From: Phlebopus portentosus
Lineage: Eukaryota; Basidiomycota; Agaricomycetes; Boletales; Boletinellaceae
Direction: 5' to 3'
DNA: 64,000 nucleotides
Assembly: GCA_037892935.1 (NCBI GenBank)
Contig: JAYXKI010000001.1
Span: 3,968,001 to 4,032,000, forward strand
The translations under genes were made by a program, and so were the position numbers. This document shows, piece by piece, positions 32,624 to 45,586 of the stretch. The notes under the pieces were generated by a model. It saw only the letters and a list, made by a program, of their open reading frames with translations, was not told the DNA's origin and made no database searches. Every line of letters begins with the position of its first letter. Position 1 is the stretch's first letter.

Positions 32624-33357
32624 CTTCCTTCAATATAATCCCAGCATCTTACACATCTCCTGCACCTTTACTCTGCTTAGTGCTTTGGTCATAATGTCTG
32701 CTGGCATAGTCTGAGTGGGCAAGTAATGCACTTTGATATGACCAGCCTCTACAACATCTCTCAACCAGTAGAAGCGCAGTGTCCATGATGCTCAGGATTG
32801 TTTGTCACAGACAGAGCAGACTGGTTATCAATGTACAGGGAAGAGGGTGCATCAAACTTGTAGCCAAACTCTGTAAAGAGATTTCTCAGCCACATAATCT
32901 CTTGTCCTGCACTAACAGCAGCAATGTATTCTGCTTCAGTGGTGGATAGAGTCACAAAGGGATGCAACTTGCTAGTCCAGCTGATAGCACCAGTTCCCAT
33001 CTTGACAACCATCTCACTTGTAGACTGTCTGTTATCCTCATTTCTTCCATGGTCAGCATCACAGAAGGTAGTAAACAGCTTAGTTAGCCTGAAATCCTTT
33101 GTGCCCTGCAGATAGCGACATAGATGCTTTGCTGCCTTCTAATGAGCTGGACCAGGATTAGAACTGAAGCGTCCTAAGACACCAACTGCATAGGCAATAT
33201 CTGGCCTAGTAGCAATAGCCAAATACATGAGTGCACCAACCAATTGCTTGTAGGGCACCGGCTTTATGTATTCAGTCTCTACAGGGGTCTTAGGAGCCAT
33301 GTCCTTGCTGAGCTTCTGCTCAGGGAGAGGAGTAGTAACAGTGCCACAGTTGCTCAT
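32624..33357 (-). pseudogene. Copia-2 RT end and RNase H
   Basis: On the minus strand MSNCGTVTTPLPEQKLSKD begins right after the deletion junction. It continues through ATRPDIAYAVGVLGRFS, DADHGRNEDNRQST, TTEAEYIA and ADIMTKAL. There is a stop near 33139 (TGG type). Relative to Copia-1 about 30 bases are missing near 33085 and about 18 near 32785. Without palm motifs it cannot polymerise. Confidence 0.87.
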
Positions 33358-34765
33358 GCTGTAGCTCCTCAGTCATCAACCTGTTTACATCACCATGATT
33401 GAGATGTGCAAAGCGCCTGTGCCAAAGTGTAGTGTCAAGTGGACAGGTGCTGGTGAATGCAGCATAAGCAATGGTAGGGACAATATGGCCATTGAGAGTT
33501 GCTGCATTATAAGAGGTGATGTTTGCAGTGAAAAGAACTGTTCCATGATAATAGAAAAGCAGCTTGTTATAATGAATGGTGACAACATATGATTTGGAAT
33601 GAGTCAAATACAAGACTGAGAGGAGATTGTTTCTAAGATCAGGAACATGAAGTACATGCTCAAATTCAAGTAACTGTCCAGGTTTGCCACCAACTACAGG
33701 CTGAAAGTGCACTGTGCCAATGCCAACTGAATAAATAACTTGGTTGTTGGCTAAACGAATAGGGGTGTGATTTGTTGAGTATTTGGTGAACCAATGACGA
33801 TGTGGAGTCATGTGGCAAGTGGCACCTGTGTCAGCAATCCAGTCAGTTCCTGCATCTGGGGTAAGAGGTGAATGGGGATTGGTGTAGTCAAGAGCACTTG
33901 CATTGTCAGCAAATTCAGCAGATTCAGCAGATTCATCTTGTTGAGCAATATGGGCCTTCTGGCCCTTCCTGCCCTTCCTCCTCTTCTCTTCCCTGTTCTT
34001 CTTAGCCCTGACATGTGCATCCTTAGAAGCTGCCTGCTTCATATAGGAGTTCTCCTCTGTGTACTTAGGAATACCACAGAAGGTGCAAGTGACACCTTGA
34101 GAGGAGATAGGCTTTACAGCACTACTAGTGGATGTGAACATAGTCTGGGGCTGAAGCTGAAAGTGCTCTTGACAGTTCTGCTGCTCTTGGGCAAATGCCT
34201 CCTTAAGGTTATTCTATTTGAATTCCTTCATAAGGAGCACTGCAGAGCAAAAGGAAGCATAGTCCTCAGGAAGAGCATGAATCAGACATGCACATGCAAG
34301 CTCATTCTCAAACTCCTCAAGTTTGAGGGTGCTAGAACGAGTGCTTCTGATCTTGTGCAGTGCTAGCTCAACCCTGCTCACCAGATTGGTGAGGGACTCA
34401 TCTTCCTTCTTGGTGATGTTGAAGAACTCATCATAGGCATTAAAGCATGCAGCTGGGTTGTCCTGCTCATTGATCTTCTGGAGCTCAGTCCACATCTTGA
34501 CTGGATTATCCATATAGTCCTGCACCATAACCTGCATGCTATGCTCAATTCTCTGATAGATCAGGCCTGCAGCTTGCTCAGCCTTCTCTTCCCAGAGCTG
34601 GACAGCCTCTGCTGGAGTACTAGGCTTAGCTTCCTGACCAGAGGTCAGGCGCCACAACTTTTTGACTTGAAGTGCAGCATGCATATCATACTTCCAGACA
34701 GAGTAATTGCTGTCATTGAGCTTAGTGATAGTGGATAGCGTCTCAGAGGTGACAGGATCAGATAT
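33358..34765 (-). pseudogene. Copia-2 gag and protease, start codon lost
   Basis: The Gag frame begins at a former ATG now ATA (34763-34765, G-to-A); the next in-frame ATG is 34684. Gag is kept to TAG near 34214-34216, where Copia-1 has Trp. It then runs through the CCHC knuckle (CTFCGIPKYTEENS, last Cys changed to Ser), the Lys/Arg tail without the Copia-1 frameshift, DTGATCH and LWHRRFAHLNHGD. It ends at LMTEEL, where the deletion joins it to the RT region in a different frame. This copy shows which bases in Copia-1 are mutations and vice versa. Confidence 0.87.
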
Positions 34766-35951
34766 GATAGTTGAAATGAGATATGGATGAGAGTGGACAG
34801 ATAATGCTTAGAAGAAATAAGCAGTGAGGGAGCAATGAGGGAGAGAGTGCTAACAAATTTATGCCTGGAGGTGACAGATCAATGCCAACCAGTGTAGTCT
34901 TCTACAGTCACTAAAGTATACACAGATTTGCCACAAGACAGTGCTGGTCTGTTGGTCTGCTAAGACCCTGCAGGCATCGCTAACTGAGAGAGGCTCTAGG
35001 CTTAAGTAGACACTCAAAGAGTGACTACAACCAGCGAACTAAGGCCGGGCAGGCAAGCTTCACAGTCTGTAGGCTAGGCTGATCCAACAACAGTGATGGA
35101 GCCACACACTAATTAACACCAGAGCTGCCAGACACAAAATGCAGTGCAGAGAGGGAACGGATGGGCGGAACGGTGCGCAAATTGGCACGCAGATAGAGGA
35201 CGACGAGCGGAATCGAACGGTGCAAAGAGCACGCGGATCGGATCAGCGGATCGGCAGCAATCGACGATTTCCGTCGGCACAAGAATAGCCCACAGCGCAG
35301 TTAAACCGCGGCCGCTCAGGCTGAAACTTGGTGGAAGTATGCACAGGTATGGGAGCCGTATGCACACCAAAGGGTGTCCGGATCGGATCAGCGGTTGCTG
35401 AGAAAATCGAAAGTTGCCAAAATAGGGTGCAAAACAAAGATCCTTCAATAAGTCGGCGAGTTCTTGACCGATTTGGCTGAAACTTCGCGACAGGGGACGA
35501 AGAAATAGGCCAAATAGATGTGCCAAATTTCGTGAGAAATGAATCAGCGGTTCATCCGGAATAGGCAATGCAACTTTAAAAATAGCCAAAAGTAATAGGG
35601 CTATAGCAGTGTCAAATCGCAACGGATCAGGCTGAAACTCGGCAGAACAGTAGGCCTATATGGGCCGAGTAAACGTGCCAAATGGCGTCAAAAGCGGCTG
35701 GACATTTGTGGAGCAATCAAGTGGCGGAGTTTTGGGAAGATTTGGCACTAATAAAGGCCAAAGAAGAAGGCAGAGAGCTCTGGGACTGTGGAAACTGCAC
35801 AGAAGGGTGTAGAAGATGATGGGAACACTAGGAACACACTAAAAGGCCAGTCCAGAACACTAAAAGCTTCTCTAACAACAGCAGCAGCTCTCCAAACCCA
35901 AAAACTCAAAAATGTGATAGTGCAGACAGCTAAAGCTCAAAGCTCATAACC
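34766..35951 (-). other. Copia-2 leader and primer-binding site
   Basis: About 1.18 kb of untranslated leader, complete at its 5' end, unlike Copia-1. Directly after the LTR the minus strand reads GGTTATGAGCTTTGAGC (35951 downward). Its first ten bases match the initiator-tRNA half site seen at 2866-2880. Confidence 0.75.
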
Positions 35952-36151
35952 TGTTAGATCATACAAATCCAGCAAGGGACCACTGAGTCCAGTGGTGAGT
36001 ACACTTGATGTGAAGTACTCACCAATAGACTGTGCCGCTTTTACAGAAGATTACATAAGCATCATATGATCAAGAAAGCAGACATAAGGAAGAATATGAA
36101 CAGAATAATAAACTACAAAATACTAAGAGTGTCAGAATCACACTTCTAACA
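35952..36151 (-). repeat. Copia-2 5' LTR, short form
   Basis: 200 bp, TGTTAGATC...CTTCTAACA. It lacks one tandem unit of about 50 bp present in the 3' LTR of the same element. Confidence 0.9.
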
Positions 36152-36492
36152 GGTTCAGACATGATGGTGAGAATGAGATGTGGATAAGAGTGGACAGATG
36201 ATGTGCTCAGAAGAAAATAAGCAGTAAGGGAGTAGTGAGAGAGAGAGCACTAACAAATTTATGCCTGGAGGTGATAGATCAATGTCAACCACTGCAGTCT
36301 TCTACAGTCACTAAAGTATATATAGATTTGCTATAAAACAGTGCTGGTCTGTTGGTCTGCTAAGATTCTGCAGGCACCACTGACTGAGAGAGGCTCTAGA
36401 CTTAAGTAGACACTTAAAGAATGACTACAACTAGCAAACTAAGGCCAGGCAGACAAGCTTCACAGTCTGTAGGCTAGGCTGATCTAACAACA
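36152..36492 (-). repeat. Older Copia leader fragment
   Basis: Homologous to about 34755-35095 of Copia-2, from the gag start (ATGTCTGAACC on the minus strand) outward, with many transitions. It ends abruptly at an oppositely oriented Copia LTR. Confidence 0.8.
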
Positions 36493-36616
36493 TGTTAGAA
36501 GTGTGATGATCCTAACACTGTTACTATTCTTTATTTATTGTTCTATTTATATTCTTTGTTATGCCCGCTTTCTTGATCATGTGATGCTTATATAATCTTC
36601 TGTAAAAGCGGTACAG
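36493..36616 (+). repeat. Truncated Copia LTR, host of element R
   Basis: First 124 bases of a Copia LTR (TGTTAGAAGTGTG...) in plus orientation, cut at TACAG by the start of R. The remainder should lie beyond the right end of the window. Confidence 0.82.
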
Positions 36617-38841
36617 TGTTAGGACCAGTATTTTTGGATGAGGTGATCAGTCCGAGCATACCAAAACAAGTCCCTGCTTCCTCCTTCTGATAATGTATAA
36701 TCGGAGAGTAGAGTAACAAAGGTTAGATATACTACTAAGAAGCAAGCTATAAGCTCAAGCTTGACTTAGCAGTAGAGCAGAGTTTCAATTAAAGAGGTAC
36801 AGTTATGATTGAAAGTACAAAATAGTTTTGCTGAGGGACAACACTCCACTCAGCTGGCATCTTAAATAAACTTTCTAATGAATACTACTGACTACCAAAT
36901 ACTACTGACTATGTCTTGCCATTGGTCAGGACAATATGTTTCAGTAGGTGTCACCACCACTATCTACCATCTGTGTCACCACCAAGTCCTAGCACCTAGT
37001 GTCACCACCACTCCTAGGGACTGGTAGTAAGATACAGGAAGTATAAACTCGACTACCCGTGACGCGAGTCGCGAGACCCTGACTTACCTCATTCGGTACC
37101 ACAACACAACACCTTAATTCTGCCTCTCATGTTGCACAAACATAGAATTGGACTCCACAGATATCTTCAGACTGAAATTAGCTACACATCTACGGTTTTA
37201 ATTTTTGAAAATATTAGGAATTGGCTTCCCAATTATGGAAATAAAACCTTTTGTGCCAAACAACCCAGAATTTATTTTCCAGCCTTCTGGCAAAGTTTCG
37301 GAAATTTTTGAAATTCTCAAACCAAGATTTTTGCCGCTTCCGGCTGTTACCGGATGACTAATTTAAATCATATATAGTAACTTAAGATATTACTAAGTAC
37401 AATTAAGTAAGCAATACTTCCAATGGGTCTCAAGAGTGCTTCAAACAATACAATAAGGGTGTAAACTGCATAAAGACTCTATATTCACCCTTCTAAGTGC
37501 CTCCACATGAACTACAAGTGGTTTTCAAGCATTCGGAAAATTCAACCTCGAGATTTTTGCCACAGGGTCCTTCCTAATTGGGTTAGTACAGGGTCCATCA
37601 GGGTCATCGGGTCACGCGTGACGGGTAGTCGAGTTTATACTTCCTGTATCTTACCACCAGTTATTTCCTTCCATATTAAGCTAGCTTCTATTTACCTTCG
37701 TTGCTCTGAAGCTTCTTTCGCACTTCTTCCAATCACTATTTCTATCACATGTTAATCCTGTCTGCAAATCCTTCCATAAGAGATTTCTTCCATGTGCCAA
37801 GATCTTGCTTCTCCAGTGCTCCATTTCTGGGCCAAGCTTCTGCCACTATCTTTCATCATGAGGCTGACTGTGATCTCAGAGTTCGGAATGGGCAACCCCT
37901 GCTGATCTTCTGAGATTAATCTCAGTGGCTATATAAACTTGATAGAGCCTTGCCACAGTACTAATGTTAGAGTACTGTAGTCCAGTGCCCGACATTAACC
38001 TGAACTATTGTCTTAGGTGATTCATCCCACACTATTCATCTACTGTGATAACCTCTTCTTCCAATTATTCTCATACTTCTAGCATTCATCCTATCACTTC
38101 TTCTGTAAGACTTTTGATGTCTGATGGCAGTCTATAGTATACTGGCTAATTGACTTCTACTGTAGTATTTCAGCACAAGGTCTGGTGATGATGCTGATTG
38201 ATCTAAGCTCTCACACAGACCTTTAATGCATAGATATCTCTATCACTGAACTATATGGATACCTTATAATTATATGCGCTCATTTCGCTATTTGGCAATA
38301 GTTAGTCTATTATTTATTCTGAGGGTCTGGGTTTATATCGAACCTTAGCATTGGCTACCTCCCTCATTACTAAGCACTCCATAAAGTTTTTGAGGAGCTA
38401 TTCCAAAAGAACCTAACTCCTTTGATATGCCAAATAGCAATTTACACACATTAGGCTTTCATGAACTAAGTATCTGGTTGCACCACATCGATAGTGTCTT
38501 CTTTACAGGAGTTCTACATATTTTGCAATATTCCAGTCCTCTATCTGGGCAAAGCTTTGTTCCAGTGGAGGAGTATGCTTAATATGCATCCTAGATAATC
38601 CTTCTTGCAAATTGTATAGGTCCTCCCTCTCATCACATTTGTCCTCATAATATCATCGACTGGGTTCCTCTAGAACGTCTTCAGCAGCTACCTCCCCAGG
38701 TACTTGCTATATTAGTAGGCGAGAATCATCTCCACTATTCTGTCTGTAGAGCCTTTTGAAATACTCTCAATTAGGCTGCATAATTTAGTGTGTAAGGTGT
38801 CTAATTCCATGCCGCATTAGGTATCCACAATTTTCGTAACA
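36617..38841 (-). repeat. R 3' LTR, interrupted by a MITE
   Basis: TGTTAGGACC...TTTTCGTAACA, about 1,600 bp without the 622-bp MITE. It matches the solo LTR at 8968-10570. AGAGGGAGGAA on the minus strand (38842-38852) is the polypurine tract and fixes the element's orientation. Confidence 0.85.
37030..37651. mobile_element. 622-bp MITE with TA target duplication
   Basis: Terminal inverted repeats of about 37 bp (AGATACAGGAAGTATAAAC and on to GACGCG) with one mismatch, flanked by TA at 37028-37029 and 37652-37653. The other R LTR copies lack it. No transposase is encoded. TA duplication is the habit of Tc1/mariner-type transposases. The ends contain short CG-rich stretches unlike the AT-rich interior. 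Confidence 0.85.
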
Positions 38842-39700
38842 TTCCTCCCTCTAAGATCTACTTCGGACTGTAAAGAGAGTGTGGATCTAATTAATTGTAG
38901 TAGTCATAATCTTGCTGTTTCACATAGTTATCTCCTAAACCTGATCCTTCTAGTGTACCAGTAGCTCATTCCTTTTGACTAGAATAACTGTAGCACTGTA
39001 CATCTAGAGTCTGCAACTCATTATTGATCATGTGACCTGATGCACAAACTATCTAGATGAAAGTGTGGTAATCATGTGACCTGATGCACTATCTGTTCAG
39101 ATGAAAGGGTGGCAATCATGTGATTAATGCTCAACCTGTTCTCAGAGAAAGGCAGTAGTCACATGACAATTAGTCAATAATTCAAAGCCTCAATAAGTGT
39201 TGGCTTCCAATATACTAGATACTTCCTAACATGCTAGGAATAGTTTAATAACATATTCAGGTCATTTGTGACCTTGCTTAGTGTCAGTCCCAACTTACAA
39301 GATACTTTCAAGTATGCTTGAAATAGTTTAATGACCTTTCTAAGCCTTGCTGCACTCACTATCTAAGGAGTTAGCCCAAAACTAATTCTTATACAAAGGA
39401 TTCCCTTTCTTATCTGGTAGATCCCATCTGTGGACTGGTAGCGTTCTGCTTTAAGTAAATGGCCTTTTTGCAGCTCTCCAATGATGTTTGTGCTATTCTG
39501 GATAACTGAAGTCACACTGTTTGATACCTGTCTTGCTTTGGTATTTTCTTCGCTTGATTAACCTCTAAGCTACAGACTCTTTCAATGCTGTACTCAGGAA
39601 TTTGTCATCTTCCTTCTTAATATTAATTACTCTCTGTGTAGAGTCTATAATATCTGCAATCTTCTTTCTAGAGGGAAGATCTATTATATCCAGCCAACAA
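38842..39700 (-). other. R 3' noncoding region
   Basis: Lies between the chromodomain end and the 3' LTR on the minus strand. It begins with the polypurine tract. A short tandem repeat around CATGTGACCTGATGCAC (about 39028-39120) is visible. No coding family recognised. Confidence 0.5.
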
Positions 39701-40454
39701 TTCCTCTTGTGATACTCCTACAATTTCTCTAGGGTATTGCGCAGCCCTTTCACAGATTCCCAGGTATCCTCTTCCTTCAGGTAGCCGAGCCATTTAACCT
39801 GATACTCTCATCTATTGTATTATTTCCTCATGTCCTGGATTGCTTCAACCTCATACTCAGTTTCTCCAGCAATGACTTCTGATGGTAGTCTTGTTCTTTG
39901 TGCCAGATCCTTTCATTTTTGATAGAGAATCAATAGTCCTGCATAAAACACTGAGTAGCTCCTTAACTCCTTTAGGAGATCTAACTCGTAGTTGACTAGC
40001 CTATACTTTATATTAACTTGATAGGGTCCTAGGTTTCTATCTCCTAGCTTTCTCGTAGGAACTAGCAGAGTTAGATTCTGACCATCTAGCATGACTTTAT
40101 CACTAACTTCAAATGATGGCATTGGTCCTTGATTTTTTCTACAAACTTCTTCATCACATCTTGTGCCTGTTCTAACACCTTTATTGCTTCTTCTTGATTC
40201 TTCTTTCATATTGTTACATAGTCTTGTGTTCCTCGGATCAGAAGCTTGAATCCCAATTCTAGCTGAAATCTATAAACTAATTCAAACAGCATCTTGTCCA
40301 TGCTTGAGTGAGATTGACTATTGTAGGCAAATTCTACTATAGGTAGATGTTCGTCCCAATCATCCTGTTGCAAGTTGGAATAGCAACATAACAGCTATTT
40401 CATTTCTTGATTTACTCACTCTGTTTGATTATCTATTTGTAGATGATATGCCAT
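39701..40454 (-). pseudogene. R integrase C-terminus and chromodomain
   Basis: On the minus strand: ...YHLQIDNQTE, VNQEMK, DDWDEHLPIVEFAYNSQSHS (end of the core and DDE-adjacent region), then FEVSDKVMLDGQNL and KLGDRNLGPYQV (GPY/F-like module, about 39990-40110). A chromodomain follows (EYEVEAIQDMRK, EYQVKWLGYLKEEDTWESV, about 39745-39862). Chromodomains steer integration to marked heterochromatin in this family. Stops include TAA and TAG within the chromodomain. The gene is split from the rest of the integrase by the G1 element. Confidence 0.85.
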
Positions 40455-42027
40455 TAAAAGGATCCACTCAAAAACTTGCATCAAGATCGACATAATCAAC
40501 AGATCAACAGGATCAGCATTTCAAATATGACTAGTAACAGTCTAGCAGTTACTGGAGCCAAACTACTGTTCACATGACCAAGGCAACAGTCATGGGCATC
40601 AATGGCAATATACGGATGCCTGAGAAGCATGCCATAAGTATATAACCCTGTGGACTACTCAACACCACCGACCAGCAATTACCACTACTGACTTATTACC
40701 ACTAACTGTCACCTTAACACTGCTGACCAAACTCCTAATCTGACCTGATCAAAAGAAGTCAAGAAGCGATCAAACTACTAGAAGCCCAAGAAGTCTAGAA
40801 TGTGACTACCAAAGCCTAATGCCTAACGACTAAAGTCTAAAGGCTAATCTGAGCCCAATAGAGACATCACTGACATTCTAGCACTGTTAGACTTGTGCTT
40901 GAGTGTATATAGTCTTTTATGAGATATACTTTACAGTATGTCATACTATAAGCAAAACACGTAACTGCCAGATCGAAGTCCAACATCACATGCAAGAAGC
41001 ATTATATGCCAATCCACCAAATCCTATAATACCCAAGCGACATGAGGAACTCATTGTTACAACTCGAACCCCTTAAGCTGCAGACCTAATAACTTGAAGA
41101 TTAATAGGATAGTACAAGCCAGAGCTGCACAATCTATGTCCAGCTTCTACAGTACAAGCAAACCTTTATTTACTAAGAAATGCAAACCAGGATATCAAGC
41201 AACTACAACTGGTACTCCAATGAAGGATATGGCAGTACATTCACAACATTTGACTTCCAGATAAAATATAGCTAGTCACTCAAACACAATTGCATCCTCT
41301 AGCTGAACTCATACAGTTCATGATATGTATTGGACCATACTCTACACTAACCCGACATCTTAATACTGATGTGCGAGTTGTGCTTACACCCTTTGGACTA
41401 CAAGATGAACAGCGAAGAGTCACATATCAAGCTACCTATATTGCACCAAGAGCTACAATCTCACCTGGTGATGGAATCAATATCATCATGGAGCACTGAC
41501 AGTGGAGCTTTCTATACTGAAACAGCACCTCTATTGTCTCAATCAGCAACTCTATAGATTTCTGTCATAGTAGAGATATGTTGAAGCAAAGTGGTGCTCA
41601 GTGGAGCAGAATGACAAAGGAAGTGATATAATGGTGAAGAGAAGTAGAGCAAGGTAGAGTAAGGTGGAGTCAAGTGGAGAGAAGATGAGTAAGAAATAGG
41701 ATGAAAAATAAATTATCTAGAAAGCATAAATAGCGTTAGAAGTAGGCCCTCTTTCCCCCATCTTTTGATCCTCTTAACATACAGCGACAGTGTCTTAACT
41801 TACTATCTATTGTATGCTTTATACTACTATGCCTCTTGGAAATTCCAATCTGCTCTTACTCTACCTTGTCTCTGAAAGCATCTCTAGTTAGGACTGTGAC
41901 TAGAAAGGTTAGTAAGGGGACCATGTGGTACAGCTAAATGTAGGTAGATAGATCACCTCTGCACAACATACTGCTGCTTAGGCAAAAGGATTAAAACCAG
42001 TGTAACCCTAGACCTACACCTCTAACA
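40455..42027 (+). repeat. G1 5' LTR
   Basis: TAAAAGGATCC...CCTCTAACA, 1,573 bp. It differs from the 3' LTR by many transitions, so the insertion is old. Confidence 0.92.
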
Positions 42028-44560
42028 TTAGATCGAAAGATCACTTGCTAGTTTTAACACCACCTTTCATGGGCAAGGTTCTTGGCTAGTATTTTATCGA
42101 GGTGAGGACCGTCGACCTCAAGTCTCTATCGATGCTGCTAGTTTCAAGATTAGCAAACCTATTACCTAGGACAAGTGCACATCCTGGAGAACAAACTTGA
42201 TTCACTCAAATCACACATCTATTATCATAACTCCTTTACCAATGAAGTGTACCTAATAGCAAAGGCATCTGGTAGTCCTGCAGTTGGGAGCATATAAATA
42301 ACAACAACTAAAGTAGTGAAGGTACCATCTACTATTGCTATATTTGACGAGAAAGGAATGGCTTGGTCAACCATACCTCATAACAATATACCTGAAGCCA
42401 TAGGTGAGAAATGTGGTTAATGAACTATCCAGAGAACTCAAGTGGAAGAAATAACAACCAAAGGATGAGTAACTGAATGAATAACTGAACGAGATTAGGA
42501 TTGCACCGAGATAGTAAACTGAATCATATCTAAGGAAGGATAGCTAGATTAGAACTGGATAGAGACATTCTTTGGGAAACTGCCACCTGAACAGACAACG
42601 AATATCCACTCATAATACTATCTCTATGAGAGAGAATAGTATGACTCAAAGGACTACAAACTAGTTAAGCAAGAGCTCAGGCAAATAACAACCTGCTGAG
42701 CAGAGCATACATAACTACAGTTGGACAATGACTCGAAGCACTCAAGATTAACACCAACAGACTGGGAGCTCAAGTAGCAATACTGTATTGAAATGATAAT
42801 TCACTAGATCAATCAGTCATACTCCTAAGCCAACAAGTCACTATGGAAATATTAGTAGTTTAAGACGAGATAGGACATTTACACGATATACTTAATGCTC
42901 ATGAGCAACACATCCAAGCAGTTGAAACAGCAACTACAGAACTCACAAGGATCATTCAATCAACACCAAATGTTGCAGAAGACATTAGCAACTTATGCGA
43001 AGCACTCCTGATACTAGGACGAACAGTCGAATCAAGTCAACAAGCCTACTTGATATTGATTGCATCAGTACAGACAACAGAAAGTACTGCAAGGAGCATA
43101 CTCAAGCACATAGAGTATCTCAGATAGGAAGCTCAATAAATCTGAGAGCTACATCATTGAGCAGAGTATACTTTCAATGAAACAGTATCATCAGATGAGG
43201 AGTTATCACAAGCAATAAACCCATACTTGTTACAAGAGTTTAACAATCAAAGTATTACACTCCAAGTACCAACCAGTAGTTCAATAGTGACCCAAGTGCC
43301 AGAACATCTAGCTACATATTTGCCGCCTGCAGTGCCTATAATCACATATGATCATGTCAACCACCGACCAGAAAGTTCAGATCCTGGAGATGCAACTACA
43401 AACTCTTCAGATATAACTCTCTAAACACAGCATCAAATTGCCAAAGTACTATGGCAAACAAAGTGAAGATATTGATCTGTGGGTCAGCTGATGTATTTTA
43501 AAGTTGGCACAGCATAGAGTTAAGAGCGAGGAGGAGATTGCAAAGAGTCTATTTGCAGCACTTGAAGGCAACAGCATGATTAGTTTGCAGAGAAGCAGAC
43601 CTTGACATCATTCGATGATAAAGGAAAGCTGAAACCAGTACTAGCAATTATCAATCCAAATGGAGGAGGAATGTTCACATCCTTAAAGGAGATATTAGAT
43701 TGGATGAGAGTCCAAGCAGGACATCCAATAGTTGGAGAACAAGAAGTGCTATTCTATCTCCTATGCATCCAGTAAAAAGGATCAAGCATCAGAGCATATA
43801 ATGATGAATTTCAATAACTCAGAGCTAGAGTACCACCATCAGTCAATGCTACTATGCTCAAGTACATCTATGTCAAAGGACTAGATAATTGAGTCAAATG
43901 ACGAGTCGAATCTGTACAACCCGATGCTTTTAAAAAGTACAAGCTAGAAGAATGAATGACATAGATAAGCAACTTAGCAGATGTGGATGTCAGACAGAAG
44001 CTGATTGGAAGTCAGACATATACTTCGAGATTCAAGACAAATGGACAATTATCATTTCAACCACCAATACAATAAACAAAATGTGATCTAGATGCCATAG
44101 ATGTAGATGCACTCCAAGGCTTGTCGAAGAAGGGAGCTAAATGCTACAACTGTAGAAAGATTGGACACTACTCAAAGAATTGCAAGGCACCAAGGAAGCA
44201 AAAGGGTTCTTCCTTAGGACAGCCAAAGAAGAGAACAAATGGTCAGAAACAAAAGCTAATGATAGCACAAGCTGTGAATTTCAAGGAAACATGTTCTGAC
44301 CCTCATTGTCAAAGGCCAGTCCACTATGATCATATAGCATAGGCTAGAGGAGACAAATTAGCAGGCTACACCTGCAAGCATGATGAAGAATATCAAAACA
44401 ACTTCCAGAAATCCCTAGCAAGTAAAGAGCAACAGGGAAAAGACTAGAACCTCCATCAAACAAGACTGCATGATGTGAGAGTACGAAGGGTAGCAAGAAT
44501 GGTTTCAACAACTAGAGTTTCATACCTCCTAGATTCAACTCCAGTGAAGTGATGTATAAT
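42028..44560 (+). pseudogene. G1 leader and gag
   Basis: A short leader, then coding from about 42170 (VHILENKLDSLKSHIYYHN, KVVKVPSTIAIFDEKG). A helical N-terminal region (about 42880-43180: HEQHIQAVETATTELTRI) precedes the capsid segment (KVLWQTK, SEEEIAKSLFAALEGN, about 43440-43580; AGHPIVGEQEVLFYLLCIQ, about 43720) and the CCHC knuckle CYNCRKIGHYSKNC (44142-44183). The intact frame is lost to many TAG/TGA codons. The same protein, independently mutated, is at 28122-31703. Gag would pack element RNA. Confidence 0.85.
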
Positions 44561-45586
44561 AAGTGATTGCTAATATATGCATTGCATCCTCGATTACCTA
44601 TTCGAGTAAAGGTTAGAACAAAGACCCTAGCAGTTCAAGCATTAACCAGTTCTAGAGCAACATGTAGTATGATACATCCCAACTTGGTATGACACTATAA
44701 CCTATTCAAGAAGAGGCTTGATCACCCTTGACCTCTGAATAATGCTAATGGAAGCTCAAACTAAGGAGGAGCAATTATGCATGAGATCTACTCATTAATC
44801 TTTGATAGACCTAAGCTGCAGCCATAAATACTGGCAGTAGCAACTACAGGACAGGATCAAGTGATCCTAGGCATTGACTATTTGGCCAAAGTTAATCCAG
44901 AAATTGATTAAAAGAATCAGATATGGAATCAGAATAGTAATGCAATACTATTTGAGCTTAGCATCATACAAGCTATCAAGAAGTGAAAGCACAGAAAGTG
45001 CAAGCGAAAGTGGTAAAGGAAAGACAAATCTAACAGGACAAGACCTAGGCATAACACAAAGCAACAAGCTCAGAACAGAGATAACTATTGACACTCTAGA
45101 GCACTAGAAATACTATTTGCACCATGGAGGGAAAGTAACAATGGAAACCCTCAAGAGACGAAGCTGCAAGCAAAACTGGAAAGTCAACTAGCAACACCAA
45201 AACTAGAACAGCTAAAGAAGGCAGATGAAGTAAAGAGTCTGAGCATAGAAAATATATCAGACCCTATATCAAGACAATCATCAGAAGGAATGATTACAGT
45301 GCAACAATAAACAAGGCACATATTGAGAAGGATGATCCTAGCATGGCAATTGTACCAGACATTTGAAGGTAAAGTTATTGAAGTAACAGGCAAGCATAGC
45401 TGAGATGAATAGGAGGAAATAAATGACTCTCCTAAGTAATGAAAGAAATAACCATTACGAAGAAGGCGACCACTACCACTAGAACAGAAGAAACCAGATG
45501 GCACAGAAATTCAGCTAGTACCAAAGGAAAATCCTGGGATGACAACTAGTACACATCTACCAGAGGAATAATATCATGATAAATAA
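44561..45586 (+). pseudogene. G1 protease region
   Basis: LTSSRATCSMIHPNLV (about 44640-44690) corresponds to LIDSGATCSTIHPNLV in copy M, so the catalytic Asp and Gly are mutated here. AVATTGQDQVILGIDYLAKV (about 44835-44890) is the downstream hydrophobic part. Then comes a Ser/Lys/Glu-rich linker with stops (to about 45580). Confidence 0.8.

Larger units (their letters stand above)
32351..36151 (-). mobile_element. Copia-2: internally deleted Copia retrotransposon
   Basis: Both LTRs, polypurine tract, RT end, RNase H, protease, gag, leader and primer-binding site are present on the minus strand. About 2.4 kb, equivalent to Copia-1 about 5553-7915 (integrase and most of RT), is missing. The flanks AAGGG and GGTTC do not match, so no target duplication is seen and the right side may have been rearranged. 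Confidence 0.9.

Noticed and set aside
39028..39125. Possible CRISPR-like or operator repeat (CATGTGACCTGATGCAC units)
   Set aside because: Only two to three loose units with irregular spacing in a decayed retrotransposon 3' region; a local tandem duplication.
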